A DNA stretch of 22,144 nt from an uncultured Flavobacteriales bacterium (GCA_946478675.1 CAMLEF010000030.1:1-22144); one strand, 5' to 3'. Numbered from the stretch's first letter, positions 14,823-22,144 are shown. Notes: generated from the sequence alone by a model not told the origin. Made by a program: numbers and translations.

Positions 14823-16730
14823 ATGACGCGCGGCATTCTTTCGTTCCTGTTTTTGCTCGTCGTCAAAGTGATGACCGGACAATCGCTGCCGCCCATTCCC
14901 GAACGGCACGTGAATGTCGATTGCACCAACAAGCGCACGGACGAAGTGCTGTTCGACATCGGCGCACAGGCACATTTCGAATTCGCATGGAATCCTTCGC
15001 AGGTGGATGCCACGAAGCCCGTCACGCTGCACGTGAAAGACGTCACCGTGCGCAAAGTGATTTTCCTGCTCTTCGGAAATTCCGTCACGTACAAAGTGAA
15101 AGGCAATCACCTGCTGCTCTATCCTGCACCGCCACCCATCACCGTTGCTTCGCCGCCGCAGAAGATCGAGTACGCGATCAACGGCTACACGGTGGATGCG
15201 GAATCCGGAACGGCGTTGCCTTTTGTGAGCGTTTACGATTCCACCACGCTGACGTCTGCGCTGAGTGATGAATACGGTTATTACCTTCTCACCATCAGCG
15301 GAACGACTGCGCCGGTGAAACTGAAAGTGCGCCGTGAAAATTACATCGACACCTTCATCGTCGTCACGCCGACTTCCAACGTGAACCAGGATGTGTATCT
15401 CTATCCTGTTCCGCCGCCGGAAGAAATTCCTTCGATCATCGCCGACAGTCTTCCGAAAAAAGACAGCGTGACGATTCATCCTGCGCCGCAACCTTACACG
15501 CTGCTCGATTCGCTGCTGAGCCGTGACGCACGATTGCAGCTGCGCAACATCAAAGAATCGTTCAGCCGATCGGGACAGGTTGCGCTGCTGCCGTTCGTTT
15601 CCACCAATGGAAAAATGAGCGGCAGCGTCGTCAACCATTATTCGCTGAACGTGATCGGCGGCTTCTCGGGCGGAACGGACGGCGTAGAAATCGGAAGCGC
15701 ATTCAACATCGACCGCGGCGATGTGCGCTGGCTGCAGGTTGCCGGCGGTGTGAATGCCGTGGGCGGACGCGTGGATGGCGTGCAGCTCGCAGGCGCATTG
15801 AACCTCGGCATCGGTGCAGTACACGGCGTGCAGGCGAGCGGCGGCGCGAACATTCTTCTCGACACGCTCATCGGCGTACAGCTCGCGGGCGGCAGCAACT
15901 TTATCCGCGGACCGGTGTACGGCGTGCAGGTGGCGGGAGCAAACAACATCGTCACCGGCGACATGGATGGCGTGCAGCTGGCGGGCGGCACGAATTTCAC
16001 CTGGGGCAGCGTGAACAAGATGCAGCTGGCCGGCGCCTGCAACTATGCGTACTCCACGAACGGCATACAGTTTTCCGGAGCAGGAAATATTTCCGCCGAC
16101 ACGATGCGCGGGCTGCAGGTAGCAGGCGGCTTCAACTATGCGCGGCATCTCGAAGGCACACAATTTTCCGTGCTGAATATCGCCGGTGATGTACACGGCC
16201 GGCAATTCGGCGTGATCAACGTGGCCGACACGTGCGGACGCGGAACGATCATCGGGCTGGTCAGCATCGTGCCGAAAGGAATGCACGAGCTGGAATTTTC
16301 TTCGACGGAAAAAGGATTTGTCTCCGTTGCATTCCGCACGGGCATTCCGGAGTTTTACAACATCCTCGCTTTCGGTTTCGATCCTCGCGTTCCGGAACAG
16401 CCGACGTGGACGTTCGGTTACGGCATCGGCCATCGCTTCGGGATCACGAAGCATTTCAATATTTCGCTTGATCTTGTCGCGCATCACGTCAACAGCGGCG
16501 GCTTCTCGGATTACACAAGCGAATGGCTGCAGCTGTCGCCGATGGCGGAATGGCGCATCAGCAAGTACTTTGCATTGGCAGCCGGACCGGTGTTCCACTA
16601 TTACATCACCGGCGCCGCCAACGATGAGCTGACGATGTTCCATGAAACGCCGATCTTCCGTGGTGCGCCGGCGAGTGGGTACCGCGATATGGGATGGGTA
16701 GGTGGTACGATCGCGGTGCGCATTTTCTGA
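14823..16730 (+). CDS. STN-domain surface-repeat protein, putative signal transducer
   Basis: A 635-residue exported protein. After a signal peptide (about 1-20) come an STN-like domain (about 25-100: TDEVLFDIGAQAHFEFAW, VTLHVKDVTVRKVIFLL, VTYKVKGNHLLLY) and a carboxypeptidase-regulatory-like beta-sandwich (about 115-205: INGYTVDAESGTALPFVSVY). A linker and about eleven 16-residue repeats follow (about 303-465, consensus GVQLAGGxNxxxGxVx), then a C-terminal beta-rich domain that could form a barrel (466-635). The repeats resemble those of LA_2272-type surface proteins. In ordinary transducers the first two domains precede a TonB plug and barrel; here the repeat module takes that place. It starts one base after fecR, so it belongs to the sigma operon. 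I infer that it is the input partner of FecR, with the ligand unknown. Confidence 0.82.
   Translation: MTRGILSFLFLLVVKVMTGQSLPPIPERHVNVDCTNKRTDEVLFDIGAQAHFEFAWNPSQVDATKPVTLHVKDVTVRKVIFLLFGNSVTYKVKGNHLLLYPAPPPITVASPPQKIEYAINGYTVDAESGTALPFVSVYDSTTLTSALSDEYGYYLLTISGTTAPVKLKVRRENYIDTFIVVTPTSNVNQDVYLYPVPPPEEIPSIIADSLPKKDSVTIHPAPQPYTLLDSLLSRDARLQLRNIKESFSRSGQVALLPFVSTNGKMSGSVVNHYSLNVIGGFSGGTDGVEIGSAFNIDRGDVRWLQVAGGVNAVGGRVDGVQLAGALNLGIGAVHGVQASGGANILLDTLIGVQLAGGSNFIRGPVYGVQVAGANNIVTGDMDGVQLAGGTNFTWGSVNKMQLAGACNYAYSTNGIQFSGAGNISADTMRGLQVAGGFNYARHLEGTQFSVLNIAGDVHGRQFGVINVADTCGRGTIIGLVSIVPKGMHELEFSSTEKGFVSVAFRTGIPEFYNILAFGFDPRVPEQPTWTFGYGIGHRFGITKHFNISLDLVAHHVNSGGFSDYTSEWLQLSPMAEWRISKYFALAAGPVFHYYITGAANDELTMFHETPIFRGAPASGYRDMGWVGGTIAVRIF
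15730..16215 (+). repeat. coding array of 48-base (16-residue) repeats
   Basis: About eleven units share a gtgcag-ctggcgggcggc-aac-type core that encodes VQLAGGxN, spaced mostly 48 bases apart. The last units decay to TQFSVLN and RQFGVIN. A homologous array of about nine units lies at 17370-17780. Confidence 0.75.
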
Positions 16731-16773
16731 GACGGATATGCGGGCTAAAGCCCGGTGTCGTTGCTGCGCAAAG

Positions 16774-16795
16774 GCCGACGCTGAAGCGTCGGCTT
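16774..16795 (+). terminator. hairpin after the STN-repeat protein gene
   Basis: GCCGACGC, loop TGAA, GCGTCGGC, followed only by TTA. The 8-bp GC-rich stem is perfect, but the T-run is short, so termination is possible rather than certain. Confidence 0.45.
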
Positions 16796-16821
16796 ATCGG
16801 TCCTACTCTCAGGGCTAAAGT

Positions 16822-17055
16822 CCGCATCCTGCTTTTACAACCTCACTAATTGTGAAACGTCGGCTTGATGAGAAGTATGATCAATGCTGAAGCCCGAATC
16901 TTGCTCTTACAACCTCACTAATTCTAAAACGTCGGCTTGATGAGAAGTACTATCAATGCTGAAGCCCGAATTCTGCTCTTACAACGTCACTAATTGTGAA
17001 ACGTCGGCTTGATGAGAAGTATGATCAATGCTGAAGCCCGCATCCTGCTTTTCAC
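16822..17055. repeat. 72-base tandem repeat array
   Basis: Three full units with an exact 72-base period (for example ttacaa at 16835, 16907 and 16979), plus a partial fourth. Units share cctcactaattgtgaaacg, tcggcttgatgagaagta and caatgctgaagcccg and differ at only a few positions. A diverged relative (gcgtcggcttatcgg...gggctaaagtccgcatcctgctttt) sits at 16786-16836. There are no unique spacers, so this is not a CRISPR array. Confidence 0.85.
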
Positions 17056-17092
17056 AATGTTGATTCGCTGAAAGCGTCAGGCCGCCCACGCC

Positions 17093-17116
17093 GTGTCGGG
17101 TGTTCCCACCCGACAC
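17093..17116. repeat. perfect inverted repeat upstream of the second operon
   Basis: GTGTCGGGTG (17093-17102), loop TTCC, CACCCGACAC (17107-17116). It lies 34 bases before the ECF-type promoter at 17150 and lacks a T-run. It may be a dispersed repeat or an operator-like element. Confidence 0.5.
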
Positions 17117-17149
17117 CGGCGCTGCAACGCAGATTATTTTCTTCACGCA

Positions 17150-17180
17150 TAGGGGTAACGCTTCTTCCTGCTGTCATAAG
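17150..17180 (+). promoter_or_regulatory. predicted ECF sigma promoter of the repeat/TonB operon
   Basis: TAGGGGTAAC (17150-17159), a 13-base spacer, GTCATAAG (17173-17180). It matches the element before the sigma gene (13111-13141) in both blocks and in spacing. It lies 17 bases before the ATG at 17198, so transcription would start a few bases before the coding region. Confidence 0.65.
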
Positions 17181-17197
17181 AGTAAACAACGAAGTTT

Positions 17198-18289
17198 ATG
17201 AAACGTCTTTTGCTCCTCTCCCTTTTCTCTTTGCTTCTGCTCTCTTCATTCGCGCAGGTGAAAGTCGACACCATCATTCTTCCGCGACCGGTGTACCTCA
17301 CCATTCTCGGCGTAGGAACGGAACACGCGCAGGTGGCGATCATCGGCAACATTGCACCTGCGGATTTTTCGGGCATGCAGGCGGCGGGCATTTTTAACGT
17401 GGGACGCGGGCCGGTGTCGGGATTGCAGATGGCGGGCGTAAGCAATCATACGCTGGATTCGCTGACGGGCGCGCAGCTCGCGGGATGCATCAACACGGTG
17501 CACGGCAATGTGCGCGGGCTGCAGGCGGCGGGCGCGATCAATCTTACGGATGCGAACGTGTATGGCGCGCAGCTCGCGGGATCGGTGAACATCGCGGGTG
17601 GAAACGTGGAGCAGCTGCAGGTTTCGGGTGGATTGAATTATGCGCATGATGTGCGCGGCATGCAGATCGCGGGCGGACTGAACGTGGCTTCGGGCACCGT
17701 GCGCGGCATGCAGCTGAGCTGCGGCGTCAACATCGCACGCAACTTCAAAGGACTGCAGCTCGGAGTGGTGAATCTTGCCGACAGTGCGGACGGCGCGATG
17801 ATCGGCGTGTTCAGCTTCGCGGTGCATGGCTATCACAAACTCGAATTCGGATGGAACGAAACGATGCCGGTGAATGGCGCGTTCCGTACGGGCAGCAAGA
17901 TCTTCCACAACATTTTCGCCGTCGGCATCGACACGAGGCAGCGCGATTTCATCTGGGGATTCGGCTACGGCGTCGGCTCTGCACTTCCGCTCACGAACCG
18001 CATCGATCTCGGCATGGACCTCATGAGCTATCACATCAACAAAGGACATTTCTCCACGTCGATGAGCGATCTCTGGAAGCTCAACCTCACCTTCGACGTA
18101 CACCTGATCAAAAATCTTTCCATCGCCGCAGGCCCTTCGCTCAACGTGTTCGTCACCGACCTGCATCCGTATTGGAACGATTCACCGGTGACCGGCATCG
18201 CGCCGTACTATTTCTTCACGCATACCTACAGCAACCGCTGGAATGCGAAAGCCTGGTTCGGCGGCAGCATTTCGATCCGTCTCCTCTAA
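17198..18289 (+). CDS. surface-repeat protein, paralog without STN domain
   Basis: A 363-residue exported protein with a leucine-rich signal peptide (1-20, ending SFAQ). About nine 16-residue repeats (about 59-195: GMQAAGIFN, GLQMAGVSN, GAQLAGCIN, GMQIAGGLN and so on) are followed by a beta-rich C-terminal domain. That domain parallels the one in the 14823-16730 protein: FGYGVG, LDLM-SYHIN-GHFS, IAAGPSLNVF, and a final WFGGSISIRLL matched by WVGGTIAVRIF. It is thus a paralog of that protein's repeat and C-terminal modules, lacking the STN and regulatory-like domains. It is the first gene of an operon with the TonB receptor (12 bases downstream). The promoter motif is shared with the sigma operon. 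A beta-solenoid plus outer-membrane barrel is my structural inference. Confidence 0.8.
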   Translation: MKRLLLLSLFSLLLLSSFAQVKVDTIILPRPVYLTILGVGTEHAQVAIIGNIAPADFSGMQAAGIFNVGRGPVSGLQMAGVSNHTLDSLTGAQLAGCINTVHGNVRGLQAAGAINLTDANVYGAQLAGSVNIAGGNVEQLQVSGGLNYAHDVRGMQIAGGLNVASGTVRGMQLSCGVNIARNFKGLQLGVVNLADSADGAMIGVFSFAVHGYHKLEFGWNETMPVNGAFRTGSKIFHNIFAVGIDTRQRDFIWGFGYGVGSALPLTNRIDLGMDLMSYHINKGHFSTSMSDLWKLNLTFDVHLIKNLSIAAGPSLNVFVTDLHPYWNDSPVTGIAPYYFFTHTYSNRWNAKAWFGGSISIRLL

Positions 18290-18301
18290 AAACTTTTTCC
18301 C

Positions 18302-20686
18302 ATGCAGTTTATCCACGTGATGAAGCGGTCGGCACAGATCGCTTTACTGACCGCGCTTTTGCTTTTCCTGGGCACGTTGCTTCATGCACAGACACTCACG
18401 CAAACCGTTCGCGGCACCGTCATCGACAAACAAGTGAAATCGCCGTTGCCGGGCGCAATCGTGCAGCTCCTCAACAGCACGCCGCCGAAAGGAACTTCTA
18501 CCGACGTCAACGGTAACTTTCGTCTCGAGCAGGTGCCGGTCGGACGGCAATCGCTGCGGATTCTTTTCACCGGCTACAAAGAGATCGTGCTGAACGATAT
18601 CGACGTCACTTCCGGGAAAGAAGTCGTCCTGCACCTCGAGATGGAAGAAGCCGTTGTGCAGAATTCGGAAGTCGTGATTACCGCCGACAAGAAAAAACCG
18701 TTGAACGAAATGTCGTCGGTGAGCGCGCGCACCATTTCCGTGGAAGAGACGCAACGTTTCGCCGCAGCAGTGAATGATCCTGCAAGAGCGGCGCTCGCGT
18801 ATGCAGGCGTCAACAGCGTGGGCGACGGCAACAACATCATTTCCATCCGCGGCAATGCGCCGAACGGTTTGCTCTGGCGCATGGAAGGCATCGAAGTGCC
18901 GAACCCGAATCATTTTTCGAATGTCGGTTCGGCGGGCGGCGGCATTTCCATTCTCAGCGCACAACTGTTGTCGAATTCCGATTTCATTACGGGCGCGTTC
19001 GCATCGGAATATGGAAACGCAACTTCAGGCGTATTCGATCTTCATCTTCGCCCTGGAAATAATGAACAGCGCGAATTCACGTTCCAGGCCGGTGTGCTCG
19101 GTATCGACGCTGCCGCAGAAGGACCGTTCTCTTCCCGCCACAACGGTTCGTATCTCGTGAACTACCGTTATTCCACGCTCGGGCTGCTGGGAAAAATGGG
19201 CGTGCTCACGGACGGCGGAATTACCACCTTCCAGGATCTTTCCTACAACGTCGTGCTGCCGACGGAAAAATACGGGACGTTCACCGCGTTCGGTTTCGGC
19301 GGACTGAGCAGCCAGTCGTACAATGCCAAAATGGATTCGGCCGACTGGAAAGAAGATTTCGATCGTTACACCACGCGCTTCTTTGCGAATACCGGCGTGA
19401 GCGGATTGACGTGGAGCAAAGCGCTGAATGAAAAATCATTCCTGAAAGTGGCGACCGCATTCTCCGCCACCGACAACGGCGACAAAGAGAAATACCTGCT
19501 CAGCGATTATTCGTTTCGCGATGAGTTTTATTTCTCGTTCCTGCAAACGAAAGCAACATGCTCTGCCACGCTCACGCACAAATTCAACGCGCATCACACG
19601 ATTCGCTCCGGCATCATCGCCAACCAGCAGTCGTACGATTTCGGCCAGCGTTATTACAACCGCGACCTCAATACGATGATCGAAGAAATTCACGCGAAAG
19701 GTTCAACGCAGATTTACCAGGCGTTTACGCAATGGCAATTCCGCCCGACGGAAAAGCTCACCTTCAACGCCGGGCTGCATGCGTTGTATCTCGCGTTGAA
19801 CCAAACGAATTCCGTCGAGCCGCGCGCTTCCGCCAGCTGGGAATTCCTGCCGGGACAATCGCTGAGCGTCGGTTACGGCCTTCACAGCCAGGTGCAGCCG
19901 CTGCCTGTGTATTTCGCGAAGAAGCAACTCGCCGACGGAAACGTCGTGATGCCGAATGAAAATCTCGCGTTGCTGAAAGCGCATCACCTCGTGCTCGCTT
20001 ACGATCGCGGTATCGGCAAAAACATGCGCGTGAAGATCGAAGCGTATCACCAGTGGCTGTACAACGTTGCCGTCACCACCGATCCGCACGGCACCTACGC
20101 GCTGCTCAACGAGATCAACGGCATGTACACCGACAGCCTCAGCAGCGGCGGCAAAGGACGCAATTACGGCCTCGAGCTCACGCTGGAAAAATTCTTCAGC
20201 AAAGGATCGTATTTCCTGCTGTCGGGCTCGCTCTACAATTCGAATTACAAAACGCTCGACGGCATTTGGCGCAACACGCGCTTCAACGGCAAATACGCAA
20301 CGACGTTCACCGGCGGAAAAGAATTTACGCTGAACGGAAAAAAAGAAAATCGCCGGCGCGTGCTCGGTGTCAATGGAAAGATCATGTATTGCGGCGGCTT
20401 TTACGATTCACCGATCGACCTCGCCCGCTCGCAGCAGGAAGGCCAAACGGTGTACGACGACTCGCGCGCGTTCAGCGAAAAAATGCCGGACTACTTCCGC
20501 ACCGACATCCGCGTCAGCCTCAAGCGCAACCACACGAACTGGACGAGCACCGTCGCCATCGACATCCAGAACGTGACGAATCGCAAGAACGTCTTCAACA
20601 AATATTACAATGCGGATAAAGGAGCGATCGTCTACAACTACCAGGCGCCGCTCATCCCGATCCTGAGTTACCGCGTGGAGTTTTAA
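18302..20686 (+). CDS. TonB-dependent outer-membrane receptor
   Basis: A 794-residue protein (788 if ATG 18320 is used). After a signal peptide ending near LLHAQ comes a carboxypeptidase-regulatory-like domain (about 35-120: VRGTVIDKQVKSPLPGAIVQL, DVNGNFRLEQVPVG), then the TonB plug (about 135-260: AYAGVNSVGDGNNIISIRGN, LLWRMEGIEVPNPNHF, ASEYGNATSGVFDLHL), then a long beta-barrel ending in an aromatic residue (LSYRVEF). It should import or sense a ligand using TonB energy. Unlike FecA-type transducers it has no STN domain at its N-terminus; the locus supplies one on another protein. It is the second gene of the operon and shares the predicted ECF promoter at 17150. The ligand is unknown, and no SusD-like partner is present. 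Confidence 0.92.
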   Translation: MQFIHVMKRSAQIALLTALLLFLGTLLHAQTLTQTVRGTVIDKQVKSPLPGAIVQLLNSTPPKGTSTDVNGNFRLEQVPVGRQSLRILFTGYKEIVLNDIDVTSGKEVVLHLEMEEAVVQNSEVVITADKKKPLNEMSSVSARTISVEETQRFAAAVNDPARAALAYAGVNSVGDGNNIISIRGNAPNGLLWRMEGIEVPNPNHFSNVGSAGGGISILSAQLLSNSDFITGAFASEYGNATSGVFDLHLRPGNNEQREFTFQAGVLGIDAAAEGPFSSRHNGSYLVNYRYSTLGLLGKMGVLTDGGITTFQDLSYNVVLPTEKYGTFTAFGFGGLSSQSYNAKMDSADWKEDFDRYTTRFFANTGVSGLTWSKALNEKSFLKVATAFSATDNGDKEKYLLSDYSFRDEFYFSFLQTKATCSATLTHKFNAHHTIRSGIIANQQSYDFGQRYYNRDLNTMIEEIHAKGSTQIYQAFTQWQFRPTEKLTFNAGLHALYLALNQTNSVEPRASASWEFLPGQSLSVGYGLHSQVQPLPVYFAKKQLADGNVVMPNENLALLKAHHLVLAYDRGIGKNMRVKIEAYHQWLYNVAVTTDPHGTYALLNEINGMYTDSLSSGGKGRNYGLELTLEKFFSKGSYFLLSGSLYNSNYKTLDGIWRNTRFNGKYATTFTGGKEFTLNGKKENRRRVLGVNGKIMYCGGFYDSPIDLARSQQEGQTVYDDSRAFSEKMPDYFRTDIRVSLKRNHTNWTSTVAIDIQNVTNRKNVFNKYYNADKGAIVYNYQAPLIPILSYRVEF

Positions 20687-20689
20687 AAA

Positions 20690-20720
20690 GCCGCAGAGGC
20701 GCAGAGAGCGCGGAGAAAAA
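20690..20720. repeat. GCAGAGGCGCAGAG-type repeat fragment
   Basis: Gccgcagaggcgcagagagcgcggagaaaa follows the TonB receptor stop. The wording resembles one arm of the CCACGGAGACACGGAG-type inverted repeats, with no matching second arm. It lies in a 52-base convergent gap. Confidence 0.35.
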
Positions 20721-20738
20721 CGAATGGATGTACTTTCT

Positions 20739-21341
20739 TTACATCGGGCGTTCATTCTGCAGCGTAAAGAAAAGCGGCGTTTGTCCGCCACCGCTCAGCA
20801 CAACATCCGTGGAGCTCAAACCCATCAAATTGATCATCGTTGTGGAAGCGGACAACGGCGTCAGCGCCATCAGCGAGCCTTGCTGCACACCGTCAAAAAG
20901 ACCGAGAAAAAGCACGGGCTCAAAAACAAACTGCGCCATTTGCTCCGGCGCGATACCCGTCTGCAATCCCACCAGGTAACCGCCACGATACACATTCACG
21001 TCAATCGCCCCGACCGGAAGATTATTGGTCACGCTGATCACAGGTGAATTAGCAGTCGGTGTGCCCGCGATGAGCTGCGTACCGGAAACTTTCGCTTCGT
21101 AGGTAAAATTGCTGCCGTCGGGAGAAGGCTGTTGCGGAGAGAGCGCGCCAAAACTACCTGCAGCGATCGTCGTGTAGAAATCATAACTCAGCGGAATGAC
21201 ATCGCCTTGCGAGAATTGCGAAAACACGCGCCATGCTACGGCTGTGCCTGCATTGAGATGAACTGCATTTTTCTGGAAGATGACCAGGTTGAGCGGCGAA
21301 GCGGCTTCCGACTGATTGATGAAACGAAGCGGGATGTTCAT
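20739..21341 (-). CDS. conserved-looking soluble protein of unknown function
   Basis: A 200-residue protein without a signal peptide or membrane segment, so probably cytoplasmic. The N-terminus FINQSEAASPLNLVIFQKN is followed by AVAWRVF and QGDVIPLSY. The rest is predicted beta-rich, with alternating hydrophobic residues and Gly/Thr/Ser turns. I remember similar sequences in Bacteroidota and other bacteria carried as hypothetical proteins, but I cannot assign a family or reaction. ATG 21341 is preferred over the frame opening at 21401, because the extra 20 residues are unlike the rest and the upstream part overlaps a possible promoter (TACATTTC at 21363-21370). It converges with the TonB receptor gene and is read separately from aspS, which ends upstream in a hairpin. 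Confidence 0.65.
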   Translation of the reverse strand: MNIPLRFINQSEAASPLNLVIFQKNAVHLNAGTAVAWRVFSQFSQGDVIPLSYDFYTTIAAGSFGALSPQQPSPDGSNFTYEAKVSGTQLIAGTPTANSPVISVTNNLPVGAIDVNVYRGGYLVGLQTGIAPEQMAQFVFEPVLFLGLFDGVQQGSLMALTPLSASTTMINLMGLSSTDVVLSGGGQTPLFFTLQNERPM

Positions 21342-21393
21342 AAGCGGGTGGTACGTTTTCACGAAATGTACAACAATACACGTAACCGTTTTA

Positions 21394-21453
21394 AAAACCA
21401 CGGAGACACGGAGACACAGAGAAAAAACTCCGTGCCCCCGTGTCTCCGTGGTT
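21394..21453 (-). terminator. long hairpin terminator of aspS
   Basis: The arms 21396-21421 (aaccacggagacacggagac...) and 21428-21453 (...cgtgtctccgtggtt) are about 26 bases with few mismatches. On the minus strand the hairpin begins 8 bases after the aspS stop and ends in GGTTTTTAAAAC, giving stem plus T-run. It belongs to the same CCACGGAG/ACACAGAG family as 7265-7331. Confidence 0.7.
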
Positions 21454-21460
21454 CAACTTT

Positions 21461-22144
21461 TTAAACGGTTGTCTTGATGCTCAACTCCTTCAGCTGCTTC
21501 TCATCGATCACGCTCGGCGAATCGATCATCACGTCGCGGCCCGAGTTGTTTTTCGGGAAAGCGATGAAGTCGCGGATCGAATCAGCGCCGCCGAAGAGCG
21601 AGCAGAGGCGGTCGAAGCCGAACGCGATGCCGCCGTGCGGAGGCGCGCCGTATTCGAAAGCGTTCATCAAAAATCCGAACTGCGCCTGCGCCTCTTCTTT
21701 CGAGAAGCCGAGCACTTCGAACATCTTCGCCTGCAGGTCGCGGTCGAAAATACGGATGGAGCCGCCGCCCACTTCCACGCCGTTGATCACCATGTCGTAA
21801 GCGTTCGCACGGATCTCGCCGTACAGCAGCGGATCGTTGAGCTTCGCAATATCTTCCGGCCACGGCGACGTGAACGGGTGGTGCATCGCGAACCAGCGGT
21901 TTTCATCTTCGTTGAATTCCAGCAGCGGGAAATCGATCACCCACAGGCAGGAGAATTTGTTTTTGTCGCGCAGGCCGAGACGCGTGCCCATCTCGAGACG
22001 CAGCTCGCACAACGCCTTGCGCGTCTTGTCCGTTTTTCCCGCGAGGATCAGCAGCAGGTCGCCTTTCTCCGCGCCGAACTCCGTCATCCATTTCTGCAGC
22101 TCGTCCGCGCTGAAGAATTTATCGACAGAAGACTTCACGCCTTC
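21461..22144 (-). CDS. aspS: aspartate--tRNA ligase, C-terminal part
   Basis: The frame is open through the right edge of the window, so the gene is truncated at its 5' side; about 227 C-terminal residues are present. The first part ([29 protein letters not shown]) is the end of the GAD insertion domain typical of bacterial AspRS. The class II catalytic core follows, with [24 protein letters not shown], and motif 3 [10 protein letters not shown], whose arginine contacts ATP. The enzyme charges tRNA-Asp with aspartate in the cytoplasm. Nothing in the visible part is unusual. The anticodon-binding domain and motifs 1 and 2 lie outside the window. A long hairpin terminator follows the stop. Confidence 0.95.
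   Translation of the reverse strand, partial: EGVKSSVDKFFSADELQKWMTEFGAEKGDLLLILAGKTDKTRKALCELRLEMGTRLGLRDKNKFSCLWVIDFPLLEFNEDENRWFAMHHPFTSPWPEDIAKLNDPLLYGEIRANAYDMVINGVEVGGGSIRIFDRDLQAKMFEVLGFSKEEAQAQFGFLMNAFEYGAPPHGGIAFGFDRLCSLFGGADSIRDFIAFPKNNSGRDVMIDSPSVIDEKQLKELSIKTTV

Larger units (their letters stand above)
16731..17149. other. non-coding region with hairpins and tandem repeats
   Basis: No gene is supported in the 467 bases between the two signalling operons. In order it holds the hairpins CGGGC-taaa-GCCCG (16741-16754) and GCCGACGC-tgaa-GCGTCGGC (16774-16793), a 72-base tandem array (16822-17055, with a diverged copy before it), and a perfect 10-bp inverted repeat at 17093-17116. The first two hairpins may end transcription of the upstream operon. 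The last part leads into the ECF-type promoter at 17150. Confidence 0.7.

Noticed and set aside
13790..15106. 438-codon open frame on the minus strand
   Set aside because: It covers the complement of FecR and the start of the STN gene, both supported by domains, so it is not a gene.
14790..16643. Long antisense open frame of 617 codons on the minus strand
   Set aside because: It lies wholly opposite the STN-repeat gene, is rich in His/Arg/Ala/Val as expected from reading GC-rich codons backwards, and has no domain or signal. It is a shadow.
16822..17055. Possible CRISPR array
   Set aside because: The period is 72 bases and nearly the whole unit is conserved; there are no short repeats separated by unique spacers and no cas gene.

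Overview
The window looks chromosomal and comes from a Bacteroidota bacterium of moderately high GC, probably a Chitinophagales/Sphingobacteriales-type lineage. Four things point there. LpxC and FabZ are fused into one protein. There is a FecI-like ECF sigma factor with a C-terminal hydrophobic tail, followed by a FecR anti-sigma factor. One secreted protein ends in a type IX secretion sorting domain. Promoters carry the Bacteroidota -7 element TAnnTTTG, and I see no convincing Shine-Dalgarno sites. I found no tRNA, rRNA, CRISPR array, transposase or phage gene.

Left part (1-10706, all minus strand). In transcription order: an HD-domain phosphohydrolase (10706-9471), a CAP/SCP secreted protein (9469-8849), an MFS transporter (8611-7370), the lipid A operon lpxD - lpxC/fabZ - lpxA (7102-3859) with 1- and 4-base overlaps and a strong hairpin terminator, a small lipoprotein (3739-3086), two paralogous secreted proteins made of six 22-24-residue repeats (3036-1918), a solitary ABC ATPase (1654-1034), and a DinB-like protein with a small lipoprotein (948-114). 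Several minus-strand genes have TAnnTTTG only 3-6 bases before the start codon, so leaderless transcripts are likely. Most of their 3' ends abut long imperfect inverted repeats.

Middle (10895-12946, plus strand). A glycine-rich secreted protein with three exact-period 72-residue repeats and a T9SS tail, closed by a GCAA-loop terminator.

Right part (13111-20686, plus strand). This is the most interesting locus: ECF sigma factor, FecR anti-sigma factor, and a protein that joins the STN and carboxypeptidase-regulatory-like domains (normally the front of a TonB transducer) to about eleven 16-residue surface-type repeats. After a 467-base non-coding stretch with a 72-bp tandem array comes a second operon: a repeat-module paralog without the STN part, and a TonB-dependent receptor that itself lacks an STN domain. 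Both operons are preceded by the same bipartite motif, TAGGGGTAAC, then 13 bases, then GTCwTA. This suggests one autoregulated surface-signalling regulon with the transducer function split between two proteins.

Right end (minus strand). An unrecognised 200-residue soluble protein (21341-20739) and the 3' part of aspS, which runs off the window.
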